From UTCHB3 sp002050155 (GTDB lineage: Bacteria > Bacteroidota > Ignavibacteria > Ignavibacteriales > Ignavibacteriaceae), in contig CP129491.1 in NCBI GenBank assembly GCA_030584105.1, forward strand, positions 1,178,001-1,242,000: a stretch of 64,000 nt of DNA. Reading direction: 5' to 3'. A model generated the notes under the pieces. It was not told the DNA's origin, made no database searches, and saw only the letters and a list, made by a program, of their open reading frames with translations. Positions within the stretch are counted from its first letter, which is position 1, and each line of letters starts with the position of its first letter. This document shows, in pieces, positions 8,791-17,864 of this stretch. The position numbers were made by a program, and so were the translations under genes.

Positions 8791-11700
8791 TTACTTAATC
8801 TCAAAAATCAATCTCAGACCCCAATATACCACTCTCGGGTTAGTGAAAGCAGTATATGGAAGATTTGGCATATCGATATATGACTTATTCTTGCGCCATT
8901 CATCTTTTTGAGCTTCACTGGCATTCTCATCCCAAGGGATATATTCCCCGGTTCTGACATCACCCGGTTTGTCAGTACCAACTATGTTGTTGTACCCAAA
9001 CTGGCTGTATTCAGCCGGAAGATGGAGCGACTGCATGTAAGCATCATAGTCTTTTTGATCAAAGAAGCCGGCTCTGTAATCAAGGAATTTAATGTTGAGA
9101 ACATTCGAAATATCAGCAAATATTTCAATAGAAGCAGGCCCAAATCTGAAGGTCTTTGAAATTCTCACATCAACATTCCAGAAATCGTTCCACTGAATGT
9201 TGTTCGAAAATCCGGGGCGTGTACCGCCGGGTCCTGTCCAGCTGAACCAGGTACCTGATGACCAGGTTCCCAGCAGGTTAATTCTTAAATCTTCCAGGAG
9301 ATAAACACCGCCAATAGCCGGACCAAACTGTGCAGGAGTAAAAATGTCTAAGTTAGCTCTGCCGTAAGGCCTCGGAACCGGTTTCACCTGCCCGAACAGA
9401 GCAGTATTTCTTTCGGTCTCTCTCTGCTGAGCTGCATTTTCGTAATAAGTAGGTAAACCGAAATAACCGTAAGAAGAAACCATATAGGTGTAGTTAACAA
9501 AACCGGTTATCCAGTCGCCTCTGTTTTTTGTTAAAGTAATTTCAAACCCGCGAATGTCACGGTAAAGATTTGGTTCAGGCACACTGTAAGAAACTGAATT
9601 ATCACGATTTACATAACCAACTAACCTCGTCTCGTCGGTAACATCTTTGTAATAACCAGCAACCCTCACCATGAACATGTCAGCAATATTTTGCTCGTAT
9701 CCAAGCTCATAAGCAACAGTTTTAGGAAGTGGGTTGTTCGGGTTAGCAAGCCTTGTAACAGCCTGGTTAGAAAGGTTTCTTCTGATAAGATAAAGATTTT
9801 CAGGAGCAGGCATCGATCTGAAATGACCGTAGTTGAAGAAAAGCTTGCTGTTAACCGTAATCGGGAAAGCAACGCCTAACCTCGGACTTAAACTGATGAT
9901 CTTCTCGGTTGGTTCTTTAGGCAGCAACTGATCAATCATCGGTGAAAAAGCACCCGAAAATGCTTTGTTATAAGGGTCATAAACATACCACTCACCACCG
10001 GCGTGCGAGTAATCCAAGCGCAAACCGATATTTGCAATCATTCCTTCAAACTCTAATTTGGTCTGACCGTAAATAGCACCTCTAACGGGGTAGGTCTGCC
10101 ATTTTGAGTGTGAATTGCTGGTTGGGAGTGAAGGTTCAGTTAAACCATAGTTAACAGCGTTATCTGTGTAAACGAACTCAAAACCGGTTTTAATCTGCAT
10201 AATCTGGTTCAACTGGCTTGAATAATCAAACCGTGCACTCCAGGTGTAAACTCTTGAAGTATCTCTTGAGTTGGAATATCCAAGCCCCATGTTCATTGCA
10301 CTTCCAATACCGGAAGCCTGTGTGCGCGGGTAACCATAAGGTGATTCATCGTACCAGTTGTTACCAATTTTAACAACCTGCCCGGTGTTTCTCGCAAAGC
10401 CGGGATTAGTGTTGTATTCGGAACCCACAACATTAAGTTGCACTTCATAGAAAGTAGTCGGCGAAATAACATGAACAAATTTAGCTCCCAACATTTTTCT
10501 ATCAACCGAGGTTGGTGCCCAGTAATCTGTAGCAAAAACTCTTGCATCCAAATAGCTCGCTCCGGCACGAATATCCATTTCGTTCAAGATACCGGCAGCA
10601 GAACGGAAAATACCGGGACCGCCACTTCTTGAACTACCAGTTCCGGCTTGCTTACCGAGCAAACCTTCAACGGTGAACTTCATACCTTTTGCAATATCAG
10701 AGGTCACTTTAACATGGGTGCTCCAGTCCTGGTAAGCATTGGTAGAAAGCGGAATTGCGTACATTTCCCTTGTGGTTCTGTACGAAGCCAGGAAACGGAG
10801 GTCGCCCAGAGCAGAACTCACAACCGGAACCGGCCCGCTAATACTGAAATCCATATCGTAATCCGGTTGAGTAATACCCATCGGTTTTCTGTGTTGCCAC
10901 AAGAACAACTGTTGAGCTGCTTCCGGAGTAAGGTCGTTTGTGGGGTCATCATCAGAAAGAAGTTCTTCGGAAACTTTGTTCCAACCTCTGAATTCCTGAT
11001 ATTGTGCCTGAGTATAAAGATCCCATGCGCCACTTGTTGTACCGGTGAAAGCAACGGCGGGGTCGATATATGGGCGAATAAAGTAGGAGTTAGGATCGTT
11101 CGGCATATCGCCCCAGTTCTTCATACCGGGTGCTCTGTATCTACCGAGAAAAACGACATTGTATTTGTCACGCTTTCCTTCAGTGGTAACCACATTCACC
11201 AGACCGGAACGAATGTTTCCATATTCTGCGTTAAACCCACCGGTTTGCACCTGAATTTCTTCAACTGAAGTGAAGCTTATGCCTGTATATGCACTGTTAT
11301 CTCTTTCATCTCTGAAAGTAATACCATTGATCATGAAGGCTGTCTGGTCGGAACCTCCACCCCTGATTGTAAGCCCTTGAACACCGGCTTGCAAGCCGAT
11401 AACACCCGCAACGCTTACAATCGGAAGTGTTGCTACATCTTCCATAGAAATGTTAACAACACTGGACGACACATCCTTCTCAATTATTGGTTTATCGGCA
11501 ATTACCACCACTTCCTGTGTAGTAATTGATTCATCCACTAAGGCAAAGTCTAAGATTGTCGTCTGATTGATATTAACCTGAACCTCCGTAACTGCCTGGG
11601 TTGCATATCCAATCATCGAGGCTCGAACGGTAAATTTGCCGGGAGGGACATTAAGGATGGCATAGTAGCCATCGTTGTCTGACTTAGCACCTAACTTTGT

Positions 11701-11844
11701 GCCGTCGATGAGGATGGTAGCCCCGATCAGGGTTTCACCCGTTTTCTGATCCTTGATTATACCCGATAATTTACCGGTCTGTCCGAGGATCGGATAACTG
11801 AAAAGGAGGAAGGTTATCCATAAAATTGTATGCTTAACCCGCAT
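8791..11844 (-). CDS. TonB-dependent receptor (copy 1 of the receptor/surface protein/PorV module)
   Basis: 1017 residues. A signal peptide (to about 21) is followed by a carboxypeptidase-like domain (GKLSGIIKDQKTGETLIGAT ... YYAILNVPPGKFTVRAS), then a plug domain (VIGLQAGVQGLTIRGGGSDQ, then FTSVEEIQVQTGGFNAEYG), and a barrel ending VVYWGLRLIFEIK. AGGAG lies upstream of the ATG. It is the first gene of a run of five (receptor, surface protein, PorV-like, IPT lipoprotein, propeller) with gaps of 20-54 bp, closed by the terminator at 2901-2935. There is no SusD-like gene, so the run is not a standard SusCD locus. The substrate cannot be inferred from the sequence. Confidence 0.9.
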   Translation of the reverse strand: MRVKHTILWITFLLFSYPILGQTGKLSGIIKDQKTGETLIGATILIDGTKLGAKSDNDGYYAILNVPPGKFTVRASMIGYATQAVTEVQVNINQTTILDFALVDESITTQEVVVIADKPIIEKDVSSSVVNISMEDVATLPIVSVAGVIGLQAGVQGLTIRGGGSDQTAFMINGITFRDERDNSAYTGISFTSVEEIQVQTGGFNAEYGNIRSGLVNVVTTEGKRDKYNVVFLGRYRAPGMKNWGDMPNDPNSYFIRPYIDPAVAFTGTTSGAWDLYTQAQYQEFRGWNKVSEELLSDDDPTNDLTPEAAQQLFLWQHRKPMGITQPDYDMDFSISGPVPVVSSALGDLRFLASYRTTREMYAIPLSTNAYQDWSTHVKVTSDIAKGMKFTVEGLLGKQAGTGSSRSGGPGIFRSAAGILNEMDIRAGASYLDARVFATDYWAPTSVDRKMLGAKFVHVISPTTFYEVQLNVVGSEYNTNPGFARNTGQVVKIGNNWYDESPYGYPRTQASGIGSAMNMGLGYSNSRDTSRVYTWSARFDYSSQLNQIMQIKTGFEFVYTDNAVNYGLTEPSLPTSNSHSKWQTYPVRGAIYGQTKLEFEGMIANIGLRLDYSHAGGEWYVYDPYNKAFSGAFSPMIDQLLPKEPTEKIISLSPRLGVAFPITVNSKLFFNYGHFRSMPAPENLYLIRRNLSNQAVTRLANPNNPLPKTVAYELGYEQNIADMFMVRVAGYYKDVTDETRLVGYVNRDNSVSYSVPEPNLYRDIRGFEITLTKNRGDWITGFVNYTYMVSSYGYFGLPTYYENAAQQRETERNTALFGQVKPVPRPYGRANLDIFTPAQFGPAIGGVYLLEDLRINLLGTWSSGTWFSWTGPGGTRPGFSNNIQWNDFWNVDVRISKTFRFGPASIEIFADISNVLNIKFLDYRAGFFDQKDYDAYMQSLHLPAEYSQFGYNNIVGTDKPGDVRTGEYIPWDENASEAQKDEWRKNKSYIDMPNLPYTAFTNPRVVYWGLRLIFEIK

Positions 11845-11923
11845 ATACTGACTCCTGTGTGTGTATCTTATAACAAAAATTAATAAGCGGTCTTACTTTT
11901 GATGACTTAAAAAATTAAAATTG

Positions 11924-11953
11924 ATTATATAAAAACCGTATTACTCACAAAAA
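11924..11953 (-). promoter_or_regulatory. Possible promoter of the 11844-3042 run
   Basis: On the minus strand TTTTTG is followed after 18 nt by TATAAT, about 80 bp before the TonB receptor ATG, within the AT-rich 195-bp spacer 11845-12039. The match is by eye, and AT-rich DNA gives such matches by chance. Confidence 0.3.
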
Positions 11954-12039
11954 GGATTTAATCTAATCGTAAAATCCATTAAACAAAATTAAACAATTTT
12001 TCGGAAATGATGAAATATCGTTTACAAATCTAAAAAAAA

Positions 12040-14259
12040 TTATTTTCGGTCAAGTTCTTCCTGTAAAAAATTAATAATAGAGTTAAACAGGTGCAGGGAT
12101 GTCCCCTCTCCTTCACTTATCCCGTGTGAACGGTTTGGGTATGCCATAAACCGGAACTGTTTACCGGCGGCAACTAATTTGTTTACAAGCACTTCCGAGT
12201 TTTGGAAGTGAACATTATCGTCACCGGTACCGTGAATTAAAAACAGGCGTCCCTTCAAATTTCCGGCATAAGTAACGGGCGAGCACTCTTTGTAAGCCTC
12301 TGCGTGCTGTTGCGGCAGCCCCATGTATCTCTCTTCGTAAATCGAGTCATAAAACCTCAAATCTGTGACAGGTGCAACAGAAATACCGAATTTATAAAGT
12401 TCAGGATACCTGAAAAGCATGTTTAAAGTCATAGAACCACCGCCGCTCCAGCCCCAAATTCCAACCTTAGTATCATCCAAAAACGGATATTCTTTTAATA
12501 AAGCAACCAAAGCCTTCGCCTGATCTTCAGAAGAGATCACACCAATTTTCTGGTAGATCGATTTCCTCCATTCCGTGCCTTTAGGTGCGGGGGTACCCCT
12601 GCCATCTACACTAATAACCACGAAGCCCATATCGGCAATAGCCTTGTGAAACAGCCCCATGAAACCATCGTACCTGTCGTTTACAGTGGTGCTTGCCGGT
12701 TCATTATATACATAGAAAAGTACCGGATATTTTTTATCAGGATCAAAACCTGAAGGTTTAACCATCCAACCGTCCACATCCACACCGCCGGTTGTTTTAA
12801 TCGTGAAAAGCTCGTAAAGATATCCATAGCCCCATAATTTTTCCTGCAACTGTTGATTTGTTGTTTCTTGCTTAACTAAGTTGTGGCTTGGCAACTCGAT
12901 CAGAGCCACCTTCGGCGGCGAGTTAATGGATGTAACAGTATGATATGCGAAAAGCCCGTCAGCAGAAATTGAATAAGAATTGGTGCCGTCAAATTTTTCG
13001 GGGGTAATTCTGATTGGCTCGGCTGAGCCGTCTAATCTTGCCTCGTATAAATATTTCTGTGTGGCATTTTCCGGTGAAGCGTAAAAATATACCACGCTAT
13101 TATCCTCATCAATTTTTGCAACCTGAATTACATCAAAGGGCTGATTTATAATATTTTTCATTTCACCGGTGTTGATGTCTATTGTATAAAGCTGCCTGTA
13201 ACCTTCTTTTTCACTGACCCAGAAAAGGTCGCGATTGTTTTTCAGGAACATCCAGTCGTTAACCACATCAATCCATTCATTCCGTTTCTCGCTGTATAGT
13301 TTTACCGGTTTACCCGCATGCGGGTCTGCAAGGTACACAGTCATCTCATTTTGCAGCCTGTTGAGGTGCTGGAAGGCAAGCTTTCCACTTTCGCCTGCCC
13401 ATTCCATCCGCGGAATATAGTTATTGCGGGTATCGTCGCCAACATTCATCCAGACAATTTCGCCTGTGGAAATATCAACTGTGCCCACTTTGCATGCTGA
13501 GTTAGTTTCCCCCGCTTTTGGATATTGAACCGGAATTGTGTATGAGTAAAGTGAGTCGGTGTTATCAATCATTAAAAAATCTTTCACGCCTTCGGCATCT
13601 AACTGCCAGAAAGCGATCATTTTCCCGTCAGGGCTCCAGCGGAACCCGTCTCTGATACCAAATTCTTCTTCATAGACCCAGTCGAAAGTACCGTTAATAA
13701 TGGTTCTGCTGCCGTCTTTAGTAAGCGGTTTAATATCACCATTTTCCAAATTTTCTAAGTAGAGATTGTTTTCCCTCACATAAGCGACAAATTTTTCAGT
13801 GGGGTCAATCTTGGCAAATTGAAGTGTTGATGGTGCGGCCTCATCACCTCCCAGTTTTCTTAATTTTTTTGATTTGATGTTGTATATCCAATAGTCACCC
13901 TTCGAGTTAACCCGCCATACCCTCTTTGTGTTTGTATAGATGAGCATCCATGTGCCGGAGGGTGAAAATTTATACTCTGACAGGTTAAGAGGTGATTTTT
14001 TACCTTCAGGCACCAAATCATTAATCTTCACCAATTCCTCTTTTTCACCCGATTTCACATCAATTTTGTAAATAACGGAACCGTCAACATCATCCTCAAT
14101 TTTATAGTAGGTGTGCCCGCTTTCAGTCCATTTTACGGGACGAAAATACTGACCCGAGAACTCTCCCGAAAATACCTTATCAAGAGTAATCTTCTTTTGA
14201 GGAACCACCACAAATGTGATTAGAACAAAAAATAAAAATACTTTGAAATGAAGCTTCAT
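12040..14259 (-). CDS. Secreted dipeptidyl peptidase IV (S9B family)
   Basis: 739 residues from the ATG at 14259, which starts a signal peptide (MKLHFKVFLFFVLITFVVV). The N-terminal eight-bladed propeller region contains DWVYEEEFG, the double-Glu motif that binds the substrate N-terminus in DPP IV. The C-terminal alpha/beta hydrolase has the nucleophile in GWSGGG (Ser about 605), an Asp in HGTGDDNVHF (about 680) and a His in NRSHGIS (about 712), so the triad is complete. The family removes X-Pro or X-Ala dipeptides from peptide N-termini, here in the periplasm or outside. It is a single gene, separated by 190 bp from neighbours on both sides. It complements the prolyl oligopeptidase at 42097-44199 and the M24 peptidase at 59910-61103. 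Confidence 0.93.
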   Translation of the reverse strand: MKLHFKVFLFFVLITFVVVPQKKITLDKVFSGEFSGQYFRPVKWTESGHTYYKIEDDVDGSVIYKIDVKSGEKEELVKINDLVPEGKKSPLNLSEYKFSPSGTWMLIYTNTKRVWRVNSKGDYWIYNIKSKKLRKLGGDEAAPSTLQFAKIDPTEKFVAYVRENNLYLENLENGDIKPLTKDGSRTIINGTFDWVYEEEFGIRDGFRWSPDGKMIAFWQLDAEGVKDFLMIDNTDSLYSYTIPVQYPKAGETNSACKVGTVDISTGEIVWMNVGDDTRNNYIPRMEWAGESGKLAFQHLNRLQNEMTVYLADPHAGKPVKLYSEKRNEWIDVVNDWMFLKNNRDLFWVSEKEGYRQLYTIDINTGEMKNIINQPFDVIQVAKIDEDNSVVYFYASPENATQKYLYEARLDGSAEPIRITPEKFDGTNSYSISADGLFAYHTVTSINSPPKVALIELPSHNLVKQETTNQQLQEKLWGYGYLYELFTIKTTGGVDVDGWMVKPSGFDPDKKYPVLFYVYNEPASTTVNDRYDGFMGLFHKAIADMGFVVISVDGRGTPAPKGTEWRKSIYQKIGVISSEDQAKALVALLKEYPFLDDTKVGIWGWSGGGSMTLNMLFRYPELYKFGISVAPVTDLRFYDSIYEERYMGLPQQHAEAYKECSPVTYAGNLKGRLFLIHGTGDDNVHFQNSEVLVNKLVAAGKQFRFMAYPNRSHGISEGEGTSLHLFNSIINFLQEELDRK

Positions 14260-14332
14260 TCTATGATGCCTTCCTGTCATTTAATCGTAAAAATAAATAA
14301 TATATATATTTTATGAAAACCGTTTAATACTT

Positions 14333-14510
14333 TTTTACGGTACGGGGTCATGTTTATAAACGCGCTGAGCAAAATAAACTGAACTGCAGCAATTGAACTT
14401 CACGGCACAGGGTCATGCCCATGACCGCCCCAAATAAACCATGGAAAAAGCGTAATAAACTACGATAGTACTTCACGGCACAGGGTCATGCCCATGACCG
14501 CCCCAAGGGT
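14333..14510 (-). repeat. Three tandem copies of the yidD 3' end
   Basis: The last codons and stop of yidD (HDPVP-stop) recur twice in the downstream spacer. The 37-bp segment at about 14471 is copied almost exactly at 14398 (73 bp away), and a degenerate copy starts at 14333 (65 bp away) and still reads HDPVP-stop. The copies lie in the 190-bp spacer before the dipeptidyl peptidase gene. Confidence 0.85.
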
Positions 14511-14715
14511 TACAGCGAAGAATCCGCCAAATTCCCAAAGCCAATCCTTTTATGAACCCGTGTTTTTTCAAAGCCTCTATCATATAAGTTGAGCAGGTTG
14601 GTGTGAATCTGCAACTTGAAGGAGTAAGTGGCGAGATGAGTGTTTGGTATCCTCGCACTAATGCTACAAGAACGGCAACAAAAGGATAACTGAGAACTCT
14701 GAAAAATTTTTTCAT
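14473..14715 (-). CDS. yidD: Membrane protein insertion efficiency factor YidD
   Basis: 80 residues, the usual family size. It carries the conserved pattern SSCRFTPTCSTYMIEAL followed by KGLALGIWRILRCNPWGGHG. YidD is a small membrane-associated protein that helps YidC-dependent insertion of inner-membrane proteins. It is usually found with rpmH, rnpA and yidC, but here it lies downstream of nadK, about 220 bp after its stop. The final residues HDPVP and the stop are part of a tandem array that continues downstream. The call is firm. Confidence 0.95.
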   Translation of the reverse strand: MKKFFRVLSYPFVAVLVALVRGYQTLISPLTPSSCRFTPTCSTYMIEALKKHGFIKGLALGIWRILRCNPWGGHGHDPVP

Positions 14716-14761
14716 TTTGATTTTGTCGTTATAACAGCCGGTTCTTCTGCGTAGATTTTCG

Positions 14762-14937
14762 ATACTTAAAAGATTTTCCGTAGTCCAATGTTAGTTGATC
14801 GTTATTCAGCGATAATTTATCACTGTGCGGTTTCAATTTGTCAAGATTCAGCGATAATTTACTACTATTCGGTTTCGATTTGTCGCAGTGCGTTGTTATT
14901 TTACCATAATTATGATAATTTTTAAAATCAGAACTCA
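14762..14937. repeat. Degenerate 42-bp tandem array after nadK
   Basis: Units starting near 14762, 14804, 14846 and 14888 share an ATTCAGCGATAATTT-type core at 42-bp spacing; the copies at 14804 and 14846 are the most alike. The array begins at the nadK stop (14935) and fills the spacer to yidD. A 69-codon open frame beginning with TTG (14938-14729) reads through it as a repetitive peptide (KLSLN/KLKPHSDKLSLNN) and is probably a by-product of the array. Confidence 0.7.
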
Positions 14938-15810
14938 ACTTTTCCCCCTTACATCAAGCCCCCAGAAAAGTTTGCTTCTTAAAACACTGAAATAATTAGA
15001 CCCGTGAGTTCTTATTAACTTAAGTTTTTGCTCTCCTTTTTTAACATCCACTCTGAATGGTGAAACAACATGGTGCACCCTTTGCCCGTCGCAGTTTATC
15101 GAAAATTCAACCGGGTGCTTTGTAACTTCAACCGATACGGTCATTTCTGCCGGCAAAACCAAAGGACGCATTGTAAGACTGTGAGGGCAAATAGGTGAAA
15201 TCACCACCACATCAGCAAGCGGACTTACAATAGGACCCCCCGCAGACATAGAATACCCAGTTGACCCCGTCGGGGTGGAAATAATCAATCCGTCGGCAGT
15301 GAACTCAGAAACCGGTTCATCATCTGCAAAAAGCGCAATTTCCATCATTTTGGGCCAGCCGCCTTTTTCAATTACAATGTCATTAATAGCCAGGATGTCG
15401 CACTCGCCGGTTTGTTCGCTTTCCCCGACGAGCACAATTCTTTCCTCGATCATGTAATCCCCTTCTTTAATCTGGCGGATCGAGTCTTTCAGCCCGTTAG
15501 TCTGAATTTCGGTAAGAAAACCCAATTTTCCGAAGTTAATGCCAACAATTGGTTTTCCGCTTTCGAAAGTTTTTGAGGCGGTGTAAAGAAGCGTGCCATC
15601 TCCACCGATAGAAATAATAATATCAGAGGAGGAGATCAACACCTCGTCGTCGGCAAAGTTATAACCTCTGAAAGAGCGGGCTGCCGGAAGCTCCCGGACC
15701 GAATCGCTGATAGCATACTCGAATCCGACTTCCGTTAACGCCTGAACCACAATTTTAACTGCGTGGGCAATTCTCGCTTTACTTGTATTAACAATTATAC
15801 CCGCTTTCAT
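14935..15810 (-). CDS. nadK: NAD kinase
   Basis: 291 residues from the ATG at 15810 (MKAGIIVNTSKARIAHA). GGDGT, the conserved nucleotide-binding and catalytic motif, is at 69-73. Further family motifs are NDIVIEKGG and ADGLIISTPTGSTGYSMSAG. The enzyme phosphorylates NAD to NADP in the cytoplasm and is normally the only source of NADP. It follows the glycosyltransferase gene by 132 bp, with a tandem array between, and probably belongs to the run amrS - glycosyltransferase - nadK - yidD. Length is normal. Confidence 0.94.
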   Translation of the reverse strand: MKAGIIVNTSKARIAHAVKIVVQALTEVGFEYAISDSVRELPAARSFRGYNFADDEVLISSSDIIISIGGDGTLLYTASKTFESGKPIVGINFGKLGFLTEIQTNGLKDSIRQIKEGDYMIEERIVLVGESEQTGECDILAINDIVIEKGGWPKMMEIALFADDEPVSEFTADGLIISTPTGSTGYSMSAGGPIVSPLADVVVISPICPHSLTMRPLVLPAEMTVSVEVTKHPVEFSINCDGQRVHHVVSPFRVDVKKGEQKLKLIRTHGSNYFSVLRSKLFWGLDVRGKS

Positions 15811-15831
15811 ATCGCTCCACAAGTTTTAATT

Positions 15832-15975
15832 CTTACTCGCCTCATTTTGCTCCGGTAGTTTTAGATTTACTCGTTTTTTCGCGTTTCAGGGGTATCTGAT
15901 TGACTCGCCACATTGCGTTTCAGGGATATTGATTTAATCGTTTCATTGCTTTTCAGGGGTATCTGATTGACTCGC
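15832..15975. repeat. 33-34-bp tandem array spanning the glycosyltransferase stop
   Basis: The anchor TT(G/T)ACTCG recurs at 15832, 15866, 15900, 15933 (as TTTAATCG) and 15967, that is at 34, 34, 33 and 34 bp. The rightmost unit is the true 3' end of the glycosyltransferase (ASQSDTPEKQ-stop). The others lie in the spacer before nadK. The segment TCAGGGGTATCTGATTGACT occurs identically twice. Confidence 0.88.
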
Positions 15976-16725
15976 CACATTATATTCAAAAAGTTTAACA
16001 TATTTGGTGAACACATAATTCATGGAATAAAACGAAAGAATAAACCCGTGTGCTCCATCTAAGAAGCCGGCTTTTAAGAAATACATTTTCAAAAATACTG
16101 ATAAGGCGCGTATATATGCAGCGAAAATTCCGGCTCTTTTTCCTTTTTTATACATTTCTTCGGCTGCAAGTGAAGTGTATCGATTAAATTTATCGTAGTA
16201 GTGCTCAGATGTTGGGTCGGTGAAATGATCCAACGGGTGATTAAGTTCCCCAATTTCACCCTTAAATTCCAATCCTTCGTGCACCAAATTATTGTTCATT
16301 TTCACGGTAGTTCTGTTGAACAACCGCGGCACCCTTCCGGGCCACCACCCGCAATGCCGTATCCATTTACCGAGAAACCAAGCCTTTCTCGGCACGCTGT
16401 AAACATTAAAGTTCGGCTCGGAGGCTTTCCATTCTTTTATTTCGTCGGCAAGTCCGGGGGTTAATGCCTCATCGGCGTCAATCCAGAAAATCCAGTCGTT
16501 GCCGGCGCTGTTGATTCCTTCTTCTTTAGTTTTTGCGTATCCAAGCCACTGAATCACGCGGTATTTAACATCGGGAAATTCCTGAACTATTTTTTCCGTG
16601 GAATCTGTGGTTGAAGAATCGATGATAATATTAATTTCGTCAACCACACCAATTTGTGAAAGGATACACCTCCTGATATTTGCTTCTTCATTTTTTGCGA
16701 GCACAACCGACGAAAGTTTAATCAC
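15943..16725 (-). CDS. Family 2 glycosyltransferase (WaaE/KdtX-like)
   Basis: 260 residues. The N-terminal GT-A fold opens with SSVVLAKNEEANIRRCI, then INIIIDSSTTDSTEKIV (the DSGSTD-like site) and WIFWIDADEAL with the metal-binding DADE. Next are KAWFLGKWIRHCGWWPGRVP and FNRTTVKMNNNLVHEGLEF, both typical of lipopolysaccharide core glucosyltransferases related to WaaE. A C-terminal hydrophobic helix is likely membrane-associating. The start is GTG at 16725, overlapping the amrS stop (GTGA), so the two are translationally coupled. The final 10 codons and stop belong to the 34-bp tandem array. Donor and acceptor are unknown. Confidence 0.85.
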   Translation of the reverse strand: MIKLSSVVLAKNEEANIRRCILSQIGVVDEINIIIDSSTTDSTEKIVQEFPDVKYRVIQWLGYAKTKEEGINSAGNDWIFWIDADEALTPGLADEIKEWKASEPNFNVYSVPRKAWFLGKWIRHCGWWPGRVPRLFNRTTVKMNNNLVHEGLEFKGEIGELNHPLDHFTDPTSEHYYDKFNRYTSLAAEEMYKKGKRAGIFAAYIRALSVFLKMYFLKAGFLDGAHGFILSFYSMNYVFTKYVKLFEYNVASQSDTPEKQ

Positions 16726-17756
16726 TCGAACACACCGTCAATTTCAGAGCCACAAACCCCACATTTGTTGCCGGTCATGTTAACGGAAATTACCGAATGC
16801 CAGTCCCTTTCAATCACTTTGGAACTGCATTCGGGGCAGTAAGTAGTCTGCCCTTTGTTATCGTGCACATTCCCGGTGTAAACATATTTCATCCCGGCAC
16901 TTAAGGCGATATCGCGCGCAGTCTGAAGTGTTGCAAAAGTAGTTCTCGCTCTGTCTTTCATCTTGAAATCAGGATGAAAAGCAGTGAAATGTATCGGCAC
17001 TCTCTCCCCCAAATTGCTTACAATCCATTTAGTCATTTTATTCAGTTCGTCTGGTGAATCATTTTCCCCGGGGATGAGTAAAGTTGTAAGTTCCAACCAG
17101 ATCGAAGTTTTCTCTTTCATCCAGACAATGGTATCCAGCACATCTTTAAGGCTCGAGCCGGTCAGTTTTCTGTAAAAATCTTCGGTAAATCCTTTCAGAT
17201 CAATGTTTGCAGCAGAAGCACCCTTAAAAACTTCATCCCGTGCCGAAGCAGTTACATATCCTGCAGTTACAAAAACGGTATGTATCCCCTCTTCAACGGC
17301 AATATCAGTAATATCGCGCGCATATTCGGCAAAAATTACCGGGTCGTTGTATGTGAATGCAATCGAAGGTGTGTGGTGTCGCCTTGCGAGCGCTACAACA
17401 TCCGTTGGCGAAGCATAATACGAATTTGATTCATCCAACTTTGCTTTGCTGATCGTCCAGTTTTGGCAAAATTTACATCCTAAGTTGCAACCTGCGGTTC
17501 CAAAGGAAAGAATCACTGAGCCCGGCAGGAAGTGGTTAAGTGGTTTTTTCTCAATCGGATCGACGGCAAACCCGGTGGGTCTTCCGTAACCAATGGAAAC
17601 CAACTTGTTATTTTCGTTTTTTCTGATGAAACAAAAGCCATGCTGCCCTTCACTCAGCTCGCAGTAGCGCGGGCAAAGCGTACAGAGAACCCTGCCGTTT
17701 TTAGTAAGCTCCCACCATTTCGCTACATGGTGTTTAGTTTTTACTTCGCTAATCAT
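16722..17756 (-). CDS. amrS: AmmeMemoRadiSam-system radical SAM enzyme
   Basis: 344 residues. The radical SAM cluster motif is CNLGCKFCQNW (Cys 90, 94, 97). It is preceded by the family's N-terminal Cys motif (VLCTLCPRYCELSEGQHGFC) and YGRPTGFAVDPIEKKPLNHF. The C-terminus has two CxxC pairs (CPECSS, CGVCGS), probably a zinc ribbon. The family is related to pyruvate formate-lyase activating enzymes; its partners AMMECR1 and MEMO are usually adjacent or fused, but neither is in the window. The reaction in this system is not settled. It overlaps the glycosyltransferase start by 4 bp and is the first gene of that run. Confidence 0.88.
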   Translation of the reverse strand: MISEVKTKHHVAKWWELTKNGRVLCTLCPRYCELSEGQHGFCFIRKNENNKLVSIGYGRPTGFAVDPIEKKPLNHFLPGSVILSFGTAGCNLGCKFCQNWTISKAKLDESNSYYASPTDVVALARRHHTPSIAFTYNDPVIFAEYARDITDIAVEEGIHTVFVTAGYVTASARDEVFKGASAANIDLKGFTEDFYRKLTGSSLKDVLDTIVWMKEKTSIWLELTTLLIPGENDSPDELNKMTKWIVSNLGERVPIHFTAFHPDFKMKDRARTTFATLQTARDIALSAGMKYVYTGNVHDNKGQTTYCPECSSKVIERDWHSVISVNMTGNKCGVCGSEIDGVFE

Positions 17757-17864
17757 CGCTTCATCTCATTAAAATAAAACTATAAAACAATAAGTACTTT
17801 CTTAAATAAATCTCTTTTTAAATAAATTTTAATCCGGTTAAATAATTTTTAAAAAACTCTCTTT

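Noticed and set aside
8791..11844. Standard SusC/SusD polysaccharide utilisation locus
   Set aside because: The receptor has the SusC-like N-terminal domain, but no SusD-type lipoprotein or glycoside hydrolase is adjacent; the next genes are a VPNPY-type surface protein and a PorV-like protein.
14729..14938. 69-codon frame between nadK and yidD
   Set aside because: It starts with TTG overlapping the nadK stop, has no good ribosome site, and its repetitive peptide is explained by the 42-bp array.
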